A program made the position numbers and the translations under genes. From the NCBI GenBank assembly GCA_041397645.1, contig JAWKWE010000004.1, forward strand, positions 1,426,001-1,490,000: DNA of 64,000 bases. The letters are read 5' to 3'. The stretch comes from Hyphomicrobiaceae bacterium. Lineage in GTDB: Bacteria; Pseudomonadota; Alphaproteobacteria; Rhizobiales; Hyphomicrobiaceae. The notes beneath the pieces are model-generated. The model was not told where the DNA came from. It ran no database searches and saw only the letters and a program-made list of their open reading frames with translations. Of this stretch, positions 25,730-34,961 are shown one piece after another; position 1 is the stretch's first letter, and each line of letters opens with the position of its first letter.

Positions 25730-26200
25730 ATGGCTCAGAGCAATCCATTTTCGAACACAGACATTTCAAGCGTGGAGGGTCTTGCTCACAGCCTCCACCG
25801 CGCCAGCCAGTACATGGACGATTTGTTTGCCGCCGCCAGCGCGGGTCAGGACCTGACGGCACGCCAACTTGTGGTTCTGGAAATCGTCGCGCGCGAAGAT
25901 CGACCTAGTCAAACCAATATTTGCGAGCGATCCGGAATCGACCGTTCGACAATCGCCGACATGGTACGCCGCTTGGTTAAGAAGGGCTATCTAGCCCGCC
26001 GCCGCTCGCGGGCCGACGCGCGGCGATACGCTGTGCAACTGACCGATGAGGGCCGCCAAGTGCTCGAACGTGCCCTCCCGATCGCCCATGATGTCGAACT
26101 CAAGATCGCCCAGCGGCTGCCGGAAAAGCAGCGTCAGCAGTTTATTGCTGCTCTGCGGTGCCTTCTGGAAAAGCCAGAGAGCGGCGCAGAGGCTACGTGA
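25730..26200 (+). CDS. MarR-family transcriptional regulator 1
   Basis: A 156-aa winged-helix regulator. The HTH and wing are seen in 'TNICERSGIDRSTIADMVRR' and 'RSRADARRYAVQLTDEGRQV', with helices for dimerisation at both ends. The ATG at 25730 is preceded by an AAAGGGATT stretch. An upstream in-frame start at 25679 would add a cysteine/phenylalanine-rich stretch and is unlikely. It sits 146 bases upstream of an MFS multidrug-type exporter on the same strand, the usual arrangement for a ligand-responsive repressor of efflux. It is closely similar to the regulator at 48741-49196. Confidence 0.9.
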   Translation: MAQSNPFSNTDISSVEGLAHSLHRASQYMDDLFAAASAGQDLTARQLVVLEIVAREDRPSQTNICERSGIDRSTIADMVRRLVKKGYLARRRSRADARRYAVQLTDEGRQVLERALPIAHDVELKIAQRLPEKQRQQFIAALRCLLEKPESGAEAT

Positions 26201-26346
26201 CGCTACGGGCGAGAGATCCGGACCGCCTCGTCGTGGCGGTCGTTGATGGACGATAAGGGACGCGCAAAACTTGGCTTGTGCGTCCGATGGTGCCTGCAAC
26301 CGAAGATGGGCGTGCCTAAGAGCGCGGGCGTGATACACATCCGCTC

Positions 26347-27789
26347 ATGCTCGAAACGCTGAAGCGCAACTCCGTCCCCCTCATCGTCGCCACGGCGCTG
26401 TTCATGACCAATCTGGACGCGACGGTGCTGTCGACGTCACTGCCAGCGATTGCGCGAGACCTAGGCCTCAATCCCATTCATCTCAAGCTTGCCCTGACCA
26501 CCTATCTGCTGGCGCTTGCGGTGTTCATTCCGGCATCGGGCTGGGCCGCCGACCGATTCGGTCCCAAGAACGTGTTTCGCGCCGCCATGGTGGTGTTTGC
26601 GATGGGATCGATCTTCTGCGGATTGGCGTCGGATCTGGCCACGCTGGTCGCCAGCCGGGTCGTGCAGGGTATCGGAGGCGCGATGATGATGCCGGTCGGT
26701 CGCCTGATCGTCTGGCGTAGCGTGCCCAAGTCAGAGATCATCGCCGCCGCCGCATGGCTTACGATTCCCGCGCTCATGGGCCCTGTTTTGGGGCCTCTGC
26801 TCGGCGGTTTCATCTCTACATATTTCAACTGGCGCTGGATCTTCTGGATCAACGTCCCGGTGGCGGCGCTGGGCATATTCCTGGTTTGGCGCTTCATCCC
26901 GGACATACGCATTACGCAGCGAGAGGACTTCGATGTGAAGGGCTTTTTGCTGGTGGGGCCCGGGCTGTCGATGTTCCTGACGGGCGCGACGCTGCTCGGG
27001 CTAGATCTTGTCACGCGCGAGACCGTTATTCTGCTGTTGCTGGCCGGTGCTGGGCTCATGGTTGCTTACGTCTGGCACGCGCTGTCGGTTGAAAAGCCGC
27101 TCATAGACTTGCGCCTGCTACGAATTCCGACGTTCTTTGCAGGTGTGATGGGAGGCTTCTTGTTCAGAACCGGCATCGGCGCGGCGCCATTTCTGCTGCC
27201 GCTGCTGTTTCAGGAGGGCTTTGGGCTGACGCCGTTTCAGTCCGGTTTGCTGATCTTTGCGACCGGAATTGGCTCAATGTTCATGAAGACCCAGGCCGCG
27301 CGAATCTTGCGACGGTGGGGCTATCGCAAAGTGCTCATTGCCAATGCGCTGGTGGCGGCGGTGTTTTCTTCGCTCCCCGCCTTCTTCAGTGCCGCGACCC
27401 CCTCGCTCCTGATCAGTATGATCTTCCTGTTCGGCGGCCTGTCGCGGTCTTTGCAGTTTACCGGCCTCAATACGCTGTCTTTTGCGGACGTTCCGGAAGA
27501 GAAGTTGTCGCGGGCGACCAGCTTTGCCTCCGTTGTGCAAGAGCTGTCGGGTGCCGTGGGGGTGTCAATTGCAGCCCTCGCGCTTGAAATCAACATGCGG
27601 ATCGACGGCACAACCGCGATGACGCCGTCAATATTCCCTCCAGTGTTCCTTGCCATCGCGGTGATCTCGGGCCTGTCCGCCGCTTTGTTCGCCTGGAAGC
27701 TTGATCCGAATGCGGGTGCGGTGCTGCTGGTCAGACCGGGCTCAAAGCCAGACGTAGCGGAGGAAAAGTCGGCCGATGCCCGGGCTTGA
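26347..27789 (+). CDS. MFS transporter, DHA2 (EmrB/QacA-like) drug:proton antiporter
   Basis: A 480-aa protein with about 14 membrane helices. Helix 1 is followed by 'NLDATVLSTSLPAIARDLG', the motif D1 region of DHA2 exporters. Motif A reads 'GWAADRFGPKNVFRAA', and motif C-like 'PALMGPVLGPLLGGFIS' identifies an antiporter. It would expel hydrophobic compounds using the proton gradient. The start ATG at 26347 is 146 bases after the MarR-type gene, and a strong terminator follows. No EmrA-type partner is adjacent. Confidence 0.92.
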   Translation: MLETLKRNSVPLIVATALFMTNLDATVLSTSLPAIARDLGLNPIHLKLALTTYLLALAVFIPASGWAADRFGPKNVFRAAMVVFAMGSIFCGLASDLATLVASRVVQGIGGAMMMPVGRLIVWRSVPKSEIIAAAAWLTIPALMGPVLGPLLGGFISTYFNWRWIFWINVPVAALGIFLVWRFIPDIRITQREDFDVKGFLLVGPGLSMFLTGATLLGLDLVTRETVILLLLAGAGLMVAYVWHALSVEKPLIDLRLLRIPTFFAGVMGGFLFRTGIGAAPFLLPLLFQEGFGLTPFQSGLLIFATGIGSMFMKTQAARILRRWGYRKVLIANALVAAVFSSLPAFFSAATPSLLISMIFLFGGLSRSLQFTGLNTLSFADVPEEKLSRATSFASVVQELSGAVGVSIAALALEINMRIDGTTAMTPSIFPPVFLAIAVISGLSAALFAWKLDPNAGAVLLVRPGSKPDVAEEKSADARA

Positions 27790-27833
27790 AACTGAGCACG
27801 CGCGACGCACCAACAGTGCGGGCATTGCAAAGA

Positions 27834-27875
27834 GAGCCGCGTTTCCGGAACGACCGGAAACGCGGCTCCTTGCTT
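27834..27875 (+). terminator. Strong stem-loop terminator after MFS gene
   Basis: A perfect 15-bp stem (GAGCCGCGTTTCCGG paired with CCGGAAACGCGGCTC) around a 5-base loop, followed by CTTGCTTT. It lies 45 bases after the transporter stop codon, and its symmetry makes it likely to work on both strands. Confidence 0.8.
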
Positions 27876-27992
27876 TGAGCTGATCTGCTGGATGGCTCAG
27901 ATTGGTATGGGGCGTCAGACGGCGCAGCGCTCTCCCGGCTCGCATGAACCGCGAGCCGGTGTTGGAGCGCCTTGCGTGGCGATTGCCGCCTG

Positions 27993-28538
27993 TTAAGCCG
28001 CCTTGGCCTCGCGCCTGCGAGGGGCCGCCTTCGCGCGCACCTTCTCGGACTGTACAGCCGGAAGGAACACGACGTCGGAGGCCCGCGTCTTCTGGATCGC
28101 GGCCTCGCGCGCCGAGAAGGCATCCGCCAGGGCGAACATGGCGGCATGCGGGTCAAGCCCGGCGCAACCACGTACGTCCACCGCGACGAACCCGTTTCGG
28201 GGGCTCGCCTGGAACGACAGATGTCCAATACCCAGCACGGCTACGCCTGAAAGCGTGCCGTCAGCGAGGCGGCTGATCTCGATGGCGCGCGGCTGCTTGC
28301 CGAGCACTGCGAGCGCAACCTTGAGCGCGCGCTCAGCCGACTTCACGTCGCTGAGCCGCGAGGCTCCATGCAGATCAATGAAAAGGTTCCGTCCTGAACC
28401 CTTGATGCCTGGAGCAGCGGTAACCGCGACAGGCTCGTTGCGCACATCGGACGCAACTTCACAGTGATCTTCCTTTTGGGCGGTGCTTGAACGAGTCAAG
28501 TCCATCCCCAATTGGAAGAGGGCGTCATTATAGGCCAT
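27993..28538 (-). CDS. S-adenosylmethionine decarboxylase-like protein lacking the pyruvoyl serine
   Basis: A 181-aa protein whose residues about 48-145 line up with bacterial class 1b AdoMet decarboxylase (SpeH): 'GRNLFIDLHGAS', 'LSGVAVLGIGHLSFQASP', 'NGFVAVDVRGCAGLDP'. In true enzymes the motif 'ESHLTIHTWPE' supplies the cleavage-site serine, which becomes the pyruvoyl group, and a proton-donor histidine. Here these are Gly105 and Gln110, while the catalytic-site cysteine is kept as Cys125. Self-processing and decarboxylation should therefore be impossible. The start at 28538 has a GGGAGG ribosome site. The C-terminal 35 residues are Lys/Arg/Ala-rich and disordered. Role unknown, possibly regulatory. 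Confidence 0.78.
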   Translation of the reverse strand: MAYNDALFQLGMDLTRSSTAQKEDHCEVASDVRNEPVAVTAAPGIKGSGRNLFIDLHGASRLSDVKSAERALKVALAVLGKQPRAIEISRLADGTLSGVAVLGIGHLSFQASPRNGFVAVDVRGCAGLDPHAAMFALADAFSAREAAIQKTRASDVVFLPAVQSEKVRAKAAPRRREAKAA

Positions 28539-28814
28539 AAGACCCTCCCCAACCAGCAGACAGCGTTTGACTCGCCCGCTCCTTACCTCATTGGTTCTGG
28601 AAAACCTCGACCATGCTGGCAGGTGGACAGACGAGAGAGGCTGCATATGAGGCCAGTCGCCCCCCCATGCAAGACCTTTTTTGCCCCTCGGCACATTTTT
28701 TTTTGTCGCGTGTTTACACAGACTTAATCAACGCGTTGTCACGAGCCGGTAAGGTGCCAGTAGCGGTCGCTTGAAGGTGCCTCGTGCGGTAGTTTTGTGA
28801 CAAAAAAATGCGCG

Positions 28815-31136
28815 CTACTGCTTGAACAGATTGTTGAGCAGATCTTTAGTTTTGACGGAACCCGTCGAGCCGTTCTTTCCCAACAACTCGTTCGCAATCT
28901 CGTTGGCGTTCTTGCCTTTGAACTTCTTTCCGAGCTGCTTGACCGTATCGACGACCTTGTCGGGATTGGAAAGGATGCCCTTCAGATCCGGCTCGATCTT
29001 GGGCTTCTCCCAAGATCCTGAGATGTGCACGGGCACTTCGAGCCCAGAAAGATCCGATTGGCCCTTCTGGCCCTCCAGGCTCGCGACGAGCTTCGGCTTT
29101 ACCATGTAATCGACCGTGCGCTGGGGCAACGGGATCGTTCCGGCGCCCGTCACTCGCAGCAGTGGGCTCGTCATGCGCAGATCTTGGTTCTGGGCCACGC
29201 CGTTGGTGATGGTGAAGCTGGCTGCCAGCTCGCTGAAGTCCGTCTTTTCGGACGGCGCCTGATTGAGCGCGGAGAGGTCGCCCTGGCTCAATCCGCGAAT
29301 GGCGCCGGGTAAATTGAAGCCGACGATAGCGCCGTCACTGAACTTGAAGTCTGCTTTGCCGTTTAGCGCCTCGACCATCTGAAGCTGGTTAGCGCCCCGG
29401 GTTGCAAGTTGCAACGCGAGCTGTGCCTTGCCTGCCAGCCAGTTCATGTTGGCGGCGTCGCGCAAGAACGGCTGCGCGGACAAACCGTCGAGTGTGAAAT
29501 TCGCACCAATTCCTGGCGCCTTTCCGGTCGCGTCCACGTTGACGAAGCCTTTGCCCTGACCTTCATAGAGCTGGACGTTGTCAAAGGTCGTCTTGAGCAC
29601 CTTGCTCTTCAAGGCCAGCGTAAGGGCAGACTGTCCAACCTTGATGTTTTGAAACAGCAGTCGCCCGACGCGCAGCTTGGCATCCGCGTCGGCGACACCG
29701 AGCAGGCTGAGATCAATGGGCTCGTTCGACCAGCCCGCGCGGCTCGTGTAGCCCTGCACGCGGGGGCCATTAGCGGGATTGTTGTTCAGCAGCTGCTCAA
29801 TGGCGTCTTTGCCTGCTTTCGTTGCAGGCGCAGGTTGACTGTCGCCGCCACCGGATGTTTGGCCGGCAGCTGGTTGTCCTGCTCCAGATCCGAGATACTT
29901 GTTGAGGTCGAGTTCCGAGATTTGGAGGTTGGCTTGAACGTAGGGACGTGCGCCACCCGTCGTGACCTTGGCATTGCCTTTGGCCGTCGCGCCGTCGAGA
30001 GTTATATTTGCGCCCGTGAGGCTGGTGACGTTTCCATCTGTCTTGAGATTGCCCGCAATCGACAAAGGTCCAAGCCCGGCGACGTTCGGGACGCTCGTGC
30101 CGAGCCAATTGGCAAGACCTTTCACAGATGTGCTCGACAGATTCATGCGACCTTCCAGATCAGCACCGTCGCCAACCTGCAGGGCGCCATCATAACTGGC
30201 GTTGATGTGCTGGTTGACAGCTGTGAACACGAGCCGTGCCGGCTTCTCCTCCAAGACCATGCGCACAGGCGAGACACGCCCGTTGAAGTCAGTCTTTTGC
30301 CCATGCCAGGAGAAGTCTCCAGCCGCGGACAAGGCGCTGCTCAGCGACTTCAGATTGAGCTTCATGTTTACAGCGGTGATCGCCTGCGACTGACCGGTAC
30401 GCTCGTCAGTGTAGCGCAACGTGCCATCCTCGACTCGCACGTCGTCGAGTTCCAGGTGCTCGACTTCGGAGAGTTTCGTGGGCAGTCGAATGCCAGGCTT
30501 ACGCGCCGCAACGCCGGGAACGTCCGTCGCTGTCGCATCTGAACCGGTTGTTCCGGCCTGAGCGTAGCGTGTGAAACCTTCCGATTGCGCGAAGGTCCAG
30601 TTCTTCACGCCCTGCCTGTCGATGCGCAGATCGAACACCGGTTGGCGCAGAATGAGTCTGCGAACTTCGACTTGCCGATTGATAAGCGGCATCGTTTTGA
30701 TGTTGACGTCGAGTTCCTTCATGCTGACCAGCGTTGCTGGCGAGCCCGGCGGTCCCGACAGCGTGACGTCGTGGAGCCGCACACCAAGACCCGGATAGAA
30801 CGAGAAAGCGGCAGGTCCAGCGACGATCAAATCGCGACCGGTTTTCTCCTTCACCTGCTGCGCAATGGTCTGACGGATAAGGTCGCTGGGGGGATTGAGG
30901 ATCAGATATCCGACGCCCGCGCCTACGATCACGAAGACGAACATGAAGGCGTAGAGCACGAAGCTCAACAGACCGCTGCCCTTGCGCGACGCCTTCTTGG
31001 ATGCGCGACCACGCCGCGGCGCTTGCTGCATGTTCGGCGGCGGCGGCCCCCGGCGCACAGGCGGCATCGGCCCGCGCTCTGCGCTCGGCCTATAGGTCGA
31101 GAGCGGCGGCGGTGAGGGTGGTCGTTGATTAGGCAT
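28815..31136 (-). CDS. AsmA-family inner-membrane protein
   Basis: A 773-aa protein of the AsmA/YhdP/TamB-like group, thought to help move phospholipid or influence outer-membrane assembly. It opens with a 50-residue Pro/Arg-rich cytosolic stretch, then one membrane helix ('LLSFVLYAFMFVFVIVGAGV'). The AsmA N-terminal signature follows in 'LIVAGPAAFSFYPGLGVRLH', with a long series of beta-rich repeats and a C-terminal AsmA domain ('MTSPLLRVTGAGTIPLPQRT'). I chose the ATG at 31136. An upstream start at 31193 adds 19 residues lacking conserved features. A low-complexity gap of 276 bases separates its stop from the SAM-decarboxylase-like gene. Confidence 0.9.
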   Translation of the reverse strand: MPNQRPPSPPPLSTYRPSAERGPMPPVRRGPPPPNMQQAPRRGRASKKASRKGSGLLSFVLYAFMFVFVIVGAGVGYLILNPPSDLIRQTIAQQVKEKTGRDLIVAGPAAFSFYPGLGVRLHDVTLSGPPGSPATLVSMKELDVNIKTMPLINRQVEVRRLILRQPVFDLRIDRQGVKNWTFAQSEGFTRYAQAGTTGSDATATDVPGVAARKPGIRLPTKLSEVEHLELDDVRVEDGTLRYTDERTGQSQAITAVNMKLNLKSLSSALSAAGDFSWHGQKTDFNGRVSPVRMVLEEKPARLVFTAVNQHINASYDGALQVGDGADLEGRMNLSSTSVKGLANWLGTSVPNVAGLGPLSIAGNLKTDGNVTSLTGANITLDGATAKGNAKVTTGGARPYVQANLQISELDLNKYLGSGAGQPAAGQTSGGGDSQPAPATKAGKDAIEQLLNNNPANGPRVQGYTSRAGWSNEPIDLSLLGVADADAKLRVGRLLFQNIKVGQSALTLALKSKVLKTTFDNVQLYEGQGKGFVNVDATGKAPGIGANFTLDGLSAQPFLRDAANMNWLAGKAQLALQLATRGANQLQMVEALNGKADFKFSDGAIVGFNLPGAIRGLSQGDLSALNQAPSEKTDFSELAASFTITNGVAQNQDLRMTSPLLRVTGAGTIPLPQRTVDYMVKPKLVASLEGQKGQSDLSGLEVPVHISGSWEKPKIEPDLKGILSNPDKVVDTVKQLGKKFKGKNANEIANELLGKNGSTGSVKTKDLLNNLFKQ

Positions 31137-31410
31137 CGGATTTGTCTCGGACTTTATAGTAAACGGCGCGCCGGAACGGCCTGCACCGCACATTTCGGTT
31201 TGATTCTCTATCGCCGACGATTATGTCACTGCAAAGCCAATGGCTTCCAGCGTCAATCATGGCCTTTTCCACCGGCGGCCCGATAAAGTGATGTTCGCTG
31301 AAGGTGTCGAGACGCATCAAATGGGGCGATGTTGCCGCAGTTGCGATCATATTCGCGCCAAACCTTACGATATGGTCCGCCAAACACGCCGAGAAACGGA
31401 GCAGCTCAAT

Positions 31411-32247
31411 ATGTCGATTAAGCGTTACTACGTACAATCAGCCGCGGCTGTCTGCCTTTCGGTGCTGTCTGCCTTGTGGGGCACGTCCGCCATGGCTGCC
31501 TCGTGCGGCAATACCAGCGCGGGTTTTTCGTCTTGGCTTTCCGATTTCAAAAAGCGAGCTGCTGCGAACGGAATTTCATCGCGGACCATCAACAGTGCGC
31601 TTGCCGGCGTCACCTACGATAGCAGGGTGATCCACTACGATCGCAACCAGCATTCTTTCAAGCTTTCGTTCGATCAATTTTATCGTCGCCGGGTCGATAG
31701 CGCGATGATCGCCAAGGGCCGGCGATTGATGAAAACACATGCGAGCACCTTAAATGCTGTTGAGAAGCGCTTTGGTGTTCCCGGTGCCGTCGTAGTCGCG
31801 ATCTGGGGATTGGAAACGGCATATGGTGCGCAGAAGGGTGGCGGGTTCTCCATTGTGCGTTCACTCGCGACACTGGCTTACGATTGCCGGCGTTCGGACT
31901 TCTTCGAGAACCAGCTGCTCGCTTCGCTCAAGATTATCGATCGCGGAGATATGTCTGCGAAGGCGTTGGTGGGAGGTTGGGCAGGCGAGATCGGCCAGAC
32001 TCAGTTCTTGCCGGCCGCATATGTCAAATACGCCGTCGACTTCGACGGGAACGGGCATCGCGATCTCATTCACAGCTCGGCGGACGTGCTTGCCTCGACC
32101 GCGAACTTCCTCAAGGGTCATGGCTGGCAGCGTGGTCAGGGCTGGGGTCCGGGGACGGCCAACTACAACGTTATCCGTGAGTGGAACAAGGCTGAGGTTT
32201 ACGTCAAAACGATCTCGGTCATGGCTGACAAGCTCGACGGCCGCTGA
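31411..32247 (+). CDS. MltB-type lytic murein transglycosylase
   Basis: A 278-aa secreted enzyme that cuts the glycan strands of peptidoglycan with formation of 1,6-anhydro-muramyl ends. A signal peptide covers about residues 1-28 ('CLSVLSALWGTSAMAA'). The SLT domain has the catalytic glutamate in 'AIWGLETAYG', then 'SLATLAYDCRRSDFF', 'GEIGQTQFLPAAYVKYAVDF' and 'GNGHRDL', the MltB/family-3 pattern. There is no peptidoglycan-binding domain after it, so it is a short form. The ATG at 31411 was chosen because a signal peptide begins exactly there. The 274-base gap before it holds divergent promoters with asmA. Confidence 0.92.
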   Translation: MSIKRYYVQSAAAVCLSVLSALWGTSAMAASCGNTSAGFSSWLSDFKKRAAANGISSRTINSALAGVTYDSRVIHYDRNQHSFKLSFDQFYRRRVDSAMIAKGRRLMKTHASTLNAVEKRFGVPGAVVVAIWGLETAYGAQKGGGFSIVRSLATLAYDCRRSDFFENQLLASLKIIDRGDMSAKALVGGWAGEIGQTQFLPAAYVKYAVDFDGNGHRDLIHSSADVLASTANFLKGHGWQRGQGWGPGTANYNVIREWNKAEVYVKTISVMADKLDGR

Positions 32248-32401
32248 GCATCTTAAGTGTTGCCGCATTCATTTCTGGGGTAATCGCTCGATAAGTAAGC
32301 AATTATTTCCGCTTGCGTAGTCCGATTGATTAACCCGCCGACGGCTATCCTTCTGTATGCGCCCCTGCGGCGGCGCGTGGAATCGGTCGGCAGACTTTGA
32401 A

Positions 32402-33130
32402 ATGAGCCTTCAACAACTCAGCTATCTGGAACGGCGCGCATTTGGGCGCCGTCCCACAAACATTCAGGCGAAATTGCGCATCGGTTATCGCTACCTGGAT
32501 TGCATCATCAAGGACCTGTCGGAAGGCGGCGCGCGGTTGGAACTCGATGCCAACTTAGATCTTCCGGCGCGGTTTTGGCTGGCTTGGGATGGTCAACCGG
32601 AGATCGTGTGCGAGGTACGCCATCAACGCGGCACAGTCGCGGGCGTGCAATTTGCGCGGCCAATTGTGATCGGCACACGCCTAACCGTTGAACCCTCCGC
32701 TGATGCCGCCCCGCCCCCAACGACACCGCAGCAGGAAGCGGCTTCGGTCAGCACGTCCGCCGTCGTCGCCAATCGTCGGGCAAGACTGAGAGAAGCCAAC
32801 GGGCAAGCCGACACGCTCGGCCCTCCGACCGGAAGCGATGCGCTGCACACCTGCGCGGAAAGGCACGCGCTTCCGCGCGACGCATTCGGCATACTTCACG
32901 CCATGCGCGTCGAATTGGAGCGGCGAGCAGAGGAGTTCGTCGCGCAACGGGCTGAACACCGGCACACGCCGGTTCCCCTGCCTGCCTATCTCTACACCGG
33001 CGCAGTGATTGATCCGCCCTGCACGTCGGTGGAGCAACCTGTTCCGTGTCCGCTCACGCCCTCAGGTTACGGCTCGATCCCTGCCGCATCGATGCTGATG
33101 GCAGCGTTGCGCCGGTCCATCGTGACCTGA
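32402..33130 (+). CDS. PilZ-domain protein
   Basis: A 242-aa cytoplasmic protein with a PilZ domain in residues about 10-100. The c-di-GMP-binding RxxxR motif is in 'ERRAFGRRPTN' and the second motif DxSxxG in 'DLSEGGARLEL'. The C-terminal 140 residues are Ala/Pro-rich, mostly without recognisable fold, and may link PilZ to an effector partner. The ATG at 32402 was preferred to an upstream one at 32357. In this organism c-di-GMP would be expected to affect motility or polysaccharide production. No diguanylate cyclase is in the window, so the partner is unknown. Confidence 0.85.
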   Translation: MSLQQLSYLERRAFGRRPTNIQAKLRIGYRYLDCIIKDLSEGGARLELDANLDLPARFWLAWDGQPEIVCEVRHQRGTVAGVQFARPIVIGTRLTVEPSADAAPPPTTPQQEAASVSTSAVVANRRARLREANGQADTLGPPTGSDALHTCAERHALPRDAFGILHAMRVELERRAEEFVAQRAEHRHTPVPLPAYLYTGAVIDPPCTSVEQPVPCPLTPSGYGSIPAASMLMAALRRSIVT

Positions 33131-33249
33131 GTTAAACGAGCTGCACTCAGCTTATTCTCGGTCAGGCGAGTTGCATGCACCAGCTTTGGTTGCAAAAATA
33201 GTCGAGAGTCCGCCAAGGTTGTGCCACACGACTCAGCAAGCCATGGGAC

Positions 33250-33963
33250 ATGGCCCATCTGTTGTCGTCGTCCCAAAAACTTCAGCGCGCAGCCCTCGCG
33301 GCTGTCGCGCTGACTTTTTCTTCGCTTCATCAGCCTGTTAAGGCATATACGCCGACCGAGCCCGCGATTGCTGGTGAAGCTCTCGTGATCGACGGCGACA
33401 CGCTGGAAGTCGCCGGCCGCCGTATCCGCTTGGAAGGTATCGACGCGCCAGAAATGGCCCAGTCTTGCCAGAGTGATAACGGGGCGGCGTGGCGCTGTGG
33501 TCTTGCGGCGCGAAAGATGGTTGTGGAATTGACCCGGGGTCAGACCGTGGCATGTGATCCGGTCGGTCGAGACAAATACAGCCGCACCCTGGCGATCTGC
33601 TTTGTGGAGGGGGAGAGCATCAACGCGGCTCTCGTCAAGGCGGGGTTGGCGCGCGCATTTGTGAAGTACTCGAAAATGTACGTTGCCGAGGAGGAGGAGG
33701 CACGCAGCGCGCATCGCGGGCTTTGGCAAGCCGACAACCTTGCGCCGTGGGACTACCGGCACGGACGCTGGCAATCCGCCGAAGTTCACGCTCCCAACGG
33801 TTGCGCCATTAAGGGCAACATCTCGTCTAAGGGCATGATTTACCACGCGCCTTGGAGCGCCTGGTACGACAAGGTGAAGATCGACGAGGCGCGGGGTGAA
33901 CGCTGGTTCTGCAGTGAGGCTGAAGCTTTGGCCGCTGGATGGCGCGCTGCACAACAGCGCTAG
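33250..33963 (+). CDS. Secreted staphylococcal-nuclease-like protein
   Basis: A 237-aa protein with a signal sequence (about residues 1-32, ending 'PVKA') and an SNase domain: 'VIDGDTLEVAGRRIRLEGID', 'APE', then 'CDPVGRDKYSRTLAICFVEG'. The Arg-Glu-Arg catalytic set of thermonuclease is present in these motifs. The C-terminal 60 residues add a second small region 'GNISSKGMIYHAPWSAWYDK' ending 'GERWFCSEAEALAAGWR', seen in many rhizobial-type nuclease homologues. It would degrade extracellular or periplasmic nucleic acid, requiring Ca2+. It is monocistronic, 119 bases after the PilZ gene. Confidence 0.87.
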   Translation: MAHLLSSSQKLQRAALAAVALTFSSLHQPVKAYTPTEPAIAGEALVIDGDTLEVAGRRIRLEGIDAPEMAQSCQSDNGAAWRCGLAARKMVVELTRGQTVACDPVGRDKYSRTLAICFVEGESINAALVKAGLARAFVKYSKMYVAEEEEARSAHRGLWQADNLAPWDYRHGRWQSAEVHAPNGCAIKGNISSKGMIYHAPWSAWYDKVKIDEARGERWFCSEAEALAAGWRAAQQR

Positions 33964-34114
33964 GTGCCCCGGCGAGGGACGCACTATTTTGGTTCAGCGC
34001 ACGATTGGATCGCAACCACACCCGCAGAACGTCCGTTGACGTGACGGCGTGTTAGAGTAATAAAAAACTCTCGAAATCACAGTCATCGTTGGATTCTCAT
34101 TCCGAGGCTCGCTC

Positions 34115-34933
34115 ATGGAAGCACACGTTTCACGACTATTGCGTGCCGCCGTTTTCGCAGCGGCTTTGGCCATCGCAAGCGGCACCGCATGCGCCGGTAC
34201 CATCTGGGATGAGATCAAGGGCAGCGTGTACGGCGACAAGAAGATCGAAGACGGTCGCGGCCTGATCTCGCTTGACGCGCCCAACCGGCCTGAAGACATG
34301 CGCCGTGTGCCGATTGCCGTGGATGCTGGATTTACCGACGGCCGCACGGTCAAGACCGTGAGCTTCATCATCGACGAGAACCCGACCCCCGTCGTCGCCG
34401 TGTTCCACATGGGTGGAGCGCGCGAGCACGTCTCGCTGAAATCGGAGTTTCGCGTTAATGCCCAATCGGATGTGCGCGCCGTTGTGGAGGCGAGCGACGG
34501 CAAGCTCTACATGGTGAGCCAGCTCATCAAGTTCGCAGGCGGTCAAGCTTCGTGCTCGGCACCGCCCGCAGGAGACCCTGCTGAAATCGCGGCAAACATG
34601 GGCAAGATGAGCTATGAGCCCATCGTGGCCGACGCTGCCAAGAGCTCGATCGATGTTCGCGCCCGCATTAAGATGTCCCATCCCAACCATACCGGCATGG
34701 TGATGGACCAGATCACGTTGCTCTACACGCCGATGAAGATGGTTTCAGAGATTTCCGTGAAGCAGGGCGACGAGCCGGTATTCACGGTCGAAGGCTCCAT
34801 CGCGCTGGCACAAGATCCGATGATCGAATTCGACATGAAGCGCAACATGCACGCAAGCGAGTTGGAAGTGACCATGAAGGACACTGACGGCGGATCGTGG
34901 ACCAAGAAGTTTCCCATCGGTCCGGCAAGCTGA
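34115..34933 (+). CDS. SoxYZ-like sulfur-carrier fusion, quinoprotein-dehydrogenase-associated type
   Basis: A 272-aa periplasmic protein with a signal peptide (about residues 1-27) and two fused modules. The first resembles SoxY ('GTIWDEIKGSVYGDKKIEDG', 'ISLDAP') and ends in a swinging arm with a single cysteine in 'GGQASCSAPPAGDP'. The second resembles SoxZ ('IKMSHPNHTGMVMDQITLLY', then 'DPMIEFDM'). Such fusions are named for their frequent place beside PQQ-dependent methanol or alcohol dehydrogenases of methylotrophs. No dehydrogenase, cytochrome or thiosulfate-oxidation gene is next to it here, so its partner must lie elsewhere. Confidence 0.85.
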   Translation: MEAHVSRLLRAAVFAAALAIASGTACAGTIWDEIKGSVYGDKKIEDGRGLISLDAPNRPEDMRRVPIAVDAGFTDGRTVKTVSFIIDENPTPVVAVFHMGGAREHVSLKSEFRVNAQSDVRAVVEASDGKLYMVSQLIKFAGGQASCSAPPAGDPAEIAANMGKMSYEPIVADAAKSSIDVRARIKMSHPNHTGMVMDQITLLYTPMKMVSEISVKQGDEPVFTVEGSIALAQDPMIEFDMKRNMHASELEVTMKDTDGGSWTKKFPIGPAS

Positions 34934-34961
34934 TCTGCCTCAAAGTTTTGTGCAAATTAAA

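Noticed and set aside
29409..30542. Long open frame (377 codons) on the plus strand
   Set aside because: It is antisense to the AsmA gene, shows no domain or signal and reflects codon bias of the opposite strand.
33067..33984. Long open frame (305 codons) on the minus strand
   Set aside because: Antisense to the secreted nuclease gene and without recognisable sequence.
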